From Sequoia sempervirens (taxonomy: Eukaryota > Streptophyta > Pinopsida > Cupressales > Cupressaceae): 64,000 bases of DNA. Below, piece after piece: positions 61,738 through 64,000 of the stretch (position 1 is its first letter; the number at the start of each line of letters is the position of its first letter). The translations under genes were made by a program, and so were the position numbers. The stretch is from NCBI GenBank assembly GCA_007258455.2, contig VDFB02275659.1, positions 62,001 through 126,000 on the forward strand. Direction: 5' to 3'. The notes beneath the pieces are model-generated. The model worked only from the letters and a program-made list of their open reading frames with translations, was not told the DNA's origin and made no database searches.

Positions 61738-62098
61738 TTAGCACATCTGAGAAAAGTTTTAGCGCATTCGACAAATTCCATAGCGCATATAGAAAATTCC
61801 GTAGCGCATATAGGGGTAGGAAAAAAATGGATCCTTTAGCGCATTCGACAGATAGAGTAGCGCATCTAGGTTAGAATCGGCTAGGTTGATCCTGTAGCAC
61901 ATCTAGGGCATAGAATTGCGCATATAGGGCTAGGGTGTGAAAATGATAAAGTTGCGCTTTGGAGAGTTAGAGTGGCGCATTCGTAGGATAGAATAGCGCA
62001 TCTCGAGTTTTAGCGCATCGAGGAAACAGTTTAGTGCATATGAGAAAAAATTTAGCGCATTTGTGTGTTAGCGCATATGGGCAATAGAATAGCGCATT
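61738..62098 (+). repeat. TAGCGCAT array, 16 imperfect copies
   Basis: Copies begin near 61,738, 61,759, 61,780, 61,802, 61,837, 61,858, 61,895, 61,916, 61,951, 61,972, 61,994, 62,011, 62,032, 62,053, 62,069 and 62,090. Ten of 15 steps are 21-22 bases, and others are 35-37. The core is followed by ATAGG, CTAGG or TCGAC. In one frame the first part reads as heptads (FSAFDKF, HSAYRKF), so a 7-codon repeat or a DNA-level spacing of two helix turns would both fit. Confidence 0.8.
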
Positions 62099-62217
62099 TA
62101 GGAAAGTTTCCACAGAACGCTTGTGTGATGAAAAATGATGTTTTAAATTGCTTCCTTAGTTAATAGATAGATGAATTGTAGTACCATCATGCTGATATGA
62201 TAGAAAATCTGATAGAG

Positions 62218-62460
62218 AACTGATAACTTTTCTTCCAAGATAGAAAACAAAGAGTAGATAGTTGATATCTTTGTAATGAATCAACAAAGAGTAATTTGAT
62301 TGATTGATTGATTTGTGGTTGATAACTTTGCTTCTCGATTGAAAAACAAAGAGTAGATAGTTGATAAATTTGCTTTCTGTGATAGAAAACAAATAGTAAA
62401 ATGATTTGTGTTTTGATAAATTTGCTTTCCTGAAAAGAAAAAATAAATAGTAGATGATGA
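62218..62460 (+). repeat. Tandem repeats with internal hairpin potential
   Basis: Four units (62,218-62,261, 62,320-62,361, 62,362-62,413 and 62,416-62,458) share GATAA.TTTGCTT, a spacer, GA.AGAAAACAAA and TAGTAGAT. Within a unit TTTGCTTTCT can pair with AGAAAACAAA. Confidence 0.6.
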
Positions 62461-62543
62461 TAGAATAAATTGATTTGATATTCAGATAGATCACATGATA
62501 TGAGTCTGATTAATGTGTCATTTGTGATGGTCAAACAAAATAG

Positions 62544-64000
62544 GAGGCTTTCAAAAGCCTCCAGATTAGAGAGCGGTTCCCACTATGTTGGGAGCGGATA
62601 GGAGAGCTTACCCCTGCCGAGTTACAGTTGATAGCGGATTGTGGATTGGGACCTTTGTTGGCGATGCCGCGAGGCATTCGGGCCAACAAGGGATTGCTGA
62701 CCGCCTTGGCAGAGAGATGGCACTCAGAGCATAACACTTTTCACTTGCCGACTAGTGAGATGAGTGTGACGCCCAAGGATGTGTACAGGATTCTTGAGAT
62801 CCTAGTTGTTGGTGCCCTTGTGGTTATAAACCACAAGGAGATTGGTGGGACCAAGGAGCTGCGACAGATATGTGGCGATCTGAGCATATGTGGTTACTGG
62901 ATAGACTGGGACGATTTCAGTAGGTATCCAGCCTTAGTTGCTGTATTGGCTACATTTATCGGAGGGTTCCTTGGATCGGACCATCGGTCGAAGGGATTCA
63001 CAGTTGGTTGGGGTAGGATGCTGGAGTGGTTGGTGACACAGCCACAAAGGTTTGCCTGGGGGAGCTGTGTATTGGCCGACATGTATCATGATCTCCATCA
63101 GGTTGTATATAGAGGATCCACTAGCTTGGGGAGTGGAGTGACACTGCTACAGATCTGGGCGTGGGAGCACATTGCGATCACGAGACCACATTGCACGAGA
63201 GATAGGCCAGTAGGGAGGCCGTATGTGTATGCATATTCTGGTGCCATTGTCCAGCAAAAGCTGGGCAAGGTAGAGTATTGGCGATGGGTATTAGATGACA
63301 TTGATGCAGTGATATGGAGACCCTACACGGATTGTGAGGCATGGGCAACTGATCACTTGGAGATGCCATTTGTCTGCAGGCCGCGATATATGATAGGGTG
63401 GACCCCCTTTATTATCGAGAGATTTCTGGCATTACGGGTCCTGAGACAGTTTGGATTTACACAGGGGATGCCCCAGGGCATTGCTCATTACGGGTGACGC
63501 AAGGGTGATCTAGGATGGGGACCATGCATTTGATACCAGGCAACATACATAGAGTATTCTACCTTATAGCCCGAGGTATGGACCGACAGGCTAGAGGTGC
63601 AGGATGCAGGGATGACAAATGATTATGCACAATATTTTCATACGCATCCATTTCCACGATTTACAGTGCCAGATGAGCCATGGGCGATTGGGGTAGCGCC
63701 ACAGCCAGGAGCAGGGATATAGGGGGATGTGGTCGGTGGAGAGCAGGCGATGGGCAGAGGAGAGGAGGAGGGAGAGGGGGAGGAGGGAGAGGAGGAGGAG
63801 GGAGAGGAGGGTGAGGAGAGCGGAGGAGATGAGGATAGCTCAGATGACAGGGATGATAGGGGAGATGATGGGGACGAGGAGAGGAAATAGAGGTTGGATA
63901 GTCTTGGCAAAGCACAGATTCTTCGGCGAGCTAGATCCGGTGGTAGACCACGGATAGTGATTAGGGTGTCATCCTCGTCTCAGCAGGCACAAATAGATGC
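62544..64000 (+). pseudogene. Plant mobile domain (PMD/MAIL-type) protein, broken, runs off the window
   Basis: The frame is open from 62,544 and reads RERFPLCWERIGELTPAELQ, then ALAERWHSEHNTFHLPTSEM, SVTPKDVYRILEI, GWGRMLEWLV, LADMYHDLHQVV, LLQIWAWEHI and WRWVLDDIDAVIWRPY. This is the order of the plant mobile domain found in MAIN/MAIL proteins and in many retroelements and MULEs. Five in-frame stops (63,495, 63,531, 63,567, 63,720 and 63,888) interrupt a frame that otherwise continues to the window end, through an acidic Glu/Asp/Gly tail (63,760-63,887). An upstream ATG at 62,527 lies in another frame and would need a one-base shift near 62,575 to join. The nearby repeat arrays suggest it belongs to a mobile element rather than a host MAIL gene. 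Confidence 0.8.

Noticed and set aside
63638..63915. Minus-strand Ser/Pro-rich frames at the window end
   Set aside because: They are the reverse strand of the PMD gene's Glu/Gly-rich tail.
1..64000. CRISPR arrays, bacterial operons and phage genes
   Set aside because: Repeats lack regular unique spacers, and all coding traces are plant transposon or nuclear gene families.

Overview
This window looks like repeat-dense intergenic DNA from a plant with a large genome. A gymnosperm, probably a conifer, is my best guess. The reasons are nested and heavily decayed Ty3/gypsy elements, long interstitial arrays of degenerate TTTAGGG/CCCTAA, a plant CACTA element, a plant-mobile-domain gene and AT-rich spacers. 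No intact host gene is visible, and nearly every coding trace carries stops or frameshifts. The organism assignment is inference.

Layout. 1-9.86 kb is non-coding, with a probable 3'-end fragment of a non-LTR retrotransposon (about 6.99-8.28 kb) sitting between copies of a TA/GT-rich repeat. 9.86-16.59 kb is a plus-strand Athila/Tat-like gypsy element: a 5' LTR, a tRNA-Asp-type primer binding site, and a broken gag-protease-RT-RNase H-integrase frame that is cut off in integrase. 16.6-19.2 kb is repeat-rich, LTR-like sequence.

19,695-58,124 is one CACTA (En/Spm-type) DNA transposon of about 38.4 kb. It has CACTA...TAGTG terminal inverted repeats, a 3-bp AGT target duplication and subterminal repeats at both ends. 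It split a minus-strand chromovirus-like gypsy element between RNase H and integrase. The protease-RT-RNase H part lies at 58,128-60,030 and the integrase part at 19,691-19,235. Inside, on the minus strand, are a TNP2-type transposase gene (55,364-50,690) and a second multi-exon gene (about 24,830-21,323).

About 25 kb of foreign DNA separates those two transposon genes. It holds two plus-strand copies (25,673-31,415 and about 44,505-50,012) of a 5.5-5.7 kb unit whose single long gene, about 1,200 codons, I do not recognise. Fragments of that unit lie between the copies, along with a SINE bearing a perfect 16-bp target duplication, purine/pyrimidine microsatellites, telomere-like arrays, a C-terminal RPA1 (replication protein A large subunit) fragment and a small unidentified reading frame.

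60.0-64.0 kb holds AT-rich LTR-like sequence with strong hairpins, a 16-copy TAGCGCAT array with mostly 21-bp spacing, and a plant mobile domain (PMD/MAIL-type) pseudogene running off the window end. The order of events that can be read is: gypsy insertion, then CACTA insertion into it, then (or already within the CACTA) the unknown units, and the SINE into the DNA between them.
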